Assembly (NCBI GenBank): GCA_019057355.1
Contig: DXJM01000361.1
Coordinates: forward strand, 1-7,934
Length of the DNA stretch: 7,934 nucleotides
Origin: Promethearchaeota archaeon
Lineage (GTDB): Archaea > Asgardarchaeota > Lokiarchaeia > Sigyniarchaeales > SOKP01
Direction of reading: 5' to 3'
In this document: piece after piece, positions 7,037 through 7,934 of the stretch
How the letters are laid out: every line of letters begins with the position of its first letter
Numbering within the stretch: position 1 is the stretch's first letter
Made by a program: the position numbers and the translations under genes
Notes under the pieces: generated by a model
The model's input: the letters and a program-made list of their open reading frames with translations, nothing else
What the model was told of the DNA's origin: nothing
Databases searched by the model: none

Positions 7037-7827
7037 CTAAAAAGAACTTTTAACAAAACCATCATCAACTTGAATTACTTTTCCTATTATATAGCTTGCT
7101 CGTTCAAAAACTAAAAAAACGACTAAAATTGCAAATTCGCAAGGTGTTCCCATTCTACCAAGTGGGATCTGGTCAGTCCAGGTTTTTATTACATCTTTTT
7201 CGGATTTTCCAGAGATTTTTATGTTATATTTAATGATTTCCTTCATTCGGTCGGTAAGATGAGTCCTGGGCATGCCACATTGACTAGAATATTATGCTTT
7301 CCGTGTTCATTCGCAAGGGTCTTTGCAAGTCCTACAACTCCTAGCGTGTAGTATTGGATAATCCCAAATTCTCTAACGGTTGTTTTACCGATACAGATGT
7401 AATCATTACAATTCTCCCGCTCTTTTGCTTTTTCATTATCGGAATAACCATTCGCGTTATACTAATCAAAGAACGCAAGTTTAAGTTGAGTGAATTGGTC
7501 CACTCTTCATTATTTTTAGTTTCAAAAGGTCCTGATGGGGGCCTCCCGCATTATGGATGAGAATGTCAATCCTGCCAAATTCTTTCATGGTCTCATCGAT
7601 CAGGTTTTTAATGTCATTTTCAATCATCTAATCAGCAACAATTGCATGTACTCTATTATCCTTATGATTTAATTCTATTTTTTTTACGGCATTTCTCAAA
7701 TTCTCAGTAGAACGACTGCTAATGACCACGCGTGCTCCTTCTTCATGTAATTCCTTTGTACAAGCAAACCCTAATCTTTTACTTGATGCCAAAACTACAA
7801 CTACTTTATTTTTAACCCTAAATCCAT
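7037..7827 (-). pseudogene. Broken short-chain dehydrogenase/reductase (SDR) gene
   Basis: A complete SDR-type NAD(P)-dependent oxidoreductase of about 263 codons can be read from ATG 7827 to TAG 7037, but only by changing frame four times. Segments in order are MDLGLK; then NKVVVVLASSKRLG through ARVVISSR to IDILIHNAGGP; then SGPFE through MITSVSVKQP and GLSNTTR; then GVVGLAKTLANE and NVACPG; then THLTDRM, IPLGRMGTP and VIQVDDGFVKSSF. Each junction fits loss of one base: in an A5 run (7809-7813), a C5 run (minus strand, 7537-7541), near 7341-7345, and near 7265-7268. A TAG at 7628-7630 also interrupts the coding. Family landmarks are eroded: the glycine-rich loop reads ASSKRLGF and the usual C-terminal VDGG is VDDG. 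The final 78-codon frame alone is not a functional gene. The TTR at the active-site region matches the divergent SDR subgroup that lacks the YxxxK pair; the substrate cannot be told. Confidence 0.88.
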
Positions 7828-7877
7828 GATTCTATCCCGAGATCTTATTTTTTTTTTGAGATTAATTTTTAAAGATC

Positions 7878-7884
7878 TTTATAA
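7878..7884 (-). promoter_or_regulatory. Possible TATA box of the former dehydrogenase gene
   Basis: The minus strand reads TTATAAA about 50 bases before ATG 7827, a plausible distance for an archaeal promoter with a short leader. It is flanked by the perfect palindrome AAAGATCTTT (7871-7880) and followed by an A10 run (T10 on plus, 7848-7857). Support is weak because the whole region is AT-rich. Confidence 0.25.
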
Positions 7885-7934
7885 TTCCTTGCTTGAAATC
7901 TACTTAACTAAAATTTTAATTTTATATTCATGTT

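Noticed and set aside
7354..7560. Plus-strand 68-codon reading frame
   Set aside because: It is antisense to the SDR remnant, whose minus-strand reading gives clear SDR segments (IPIMKKQKSGRIVMITSVSV); the plus reading resembles nothing.
1..7934. CRISPR array, tRNA, rRNA, transposase or attachment site
   Set aside because: No regularly spaced repeats, tRNA-like cloverleaf, transposase motifs or terminal inverted repeats were seen on either strand.

Overview
The window looks archaeal, most likely from an Asgard (Lokiarchaeia-type) genome. The reasons are its AT-rich DNA, a TrmB-type winged-helix protein with a very long helical middle, a protein that starts with a longin/roadblock-like domain, and large surface proteins rich in N-glycosylation sequons that end in a membrane helix and a basic cytoplasmic tail. 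Promoter-like sites are TATA-type. This assignment is inferred from protein style, not from a marker gene.

Layout. A plus-strand gene (about 35-649, possibly starting left of the window) encodes an unrecognised protein with a possible ribbon-helix-helix segment. A gene-free convergent gap with oligo-T tracts on both strands follows (650-923). Four minus-strand genes fill 924-6882. In transcription order they are two tandem paralogous membrane-anchored surface proteins (6882-5239 and 5237-3618, 1 bp apart), a longin-like/winged-helix protein (3534-2395), and a TrmB-like HTH/coiled-coil protein (2384-924, 10 bp after the previous stop). The right end (7827-7037, minus) is a full-length but broken short-chain dehydrogenase gene with four single-base deletions and one internal stop.

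How they may work together. The two surface proteins share an almost superimposable plan: N-terminal membrane helix, two beta-rich ectodomain modules, C-terminal membrane helix, and a roughly 60-residue basic tail carrying a shared GRSLK motif. They are tightly coupled and probably made together. The two downstream cytosolic proteins form a second coupled pair, 83 bp further on. A link between the pairs (surface module signalling through, or organised by, the longin-like and HTH proteins) is suggested only by co-orientation and adjacency. None of the four has a function I can name, so this cluster is the best candidate here for an undescribed system.
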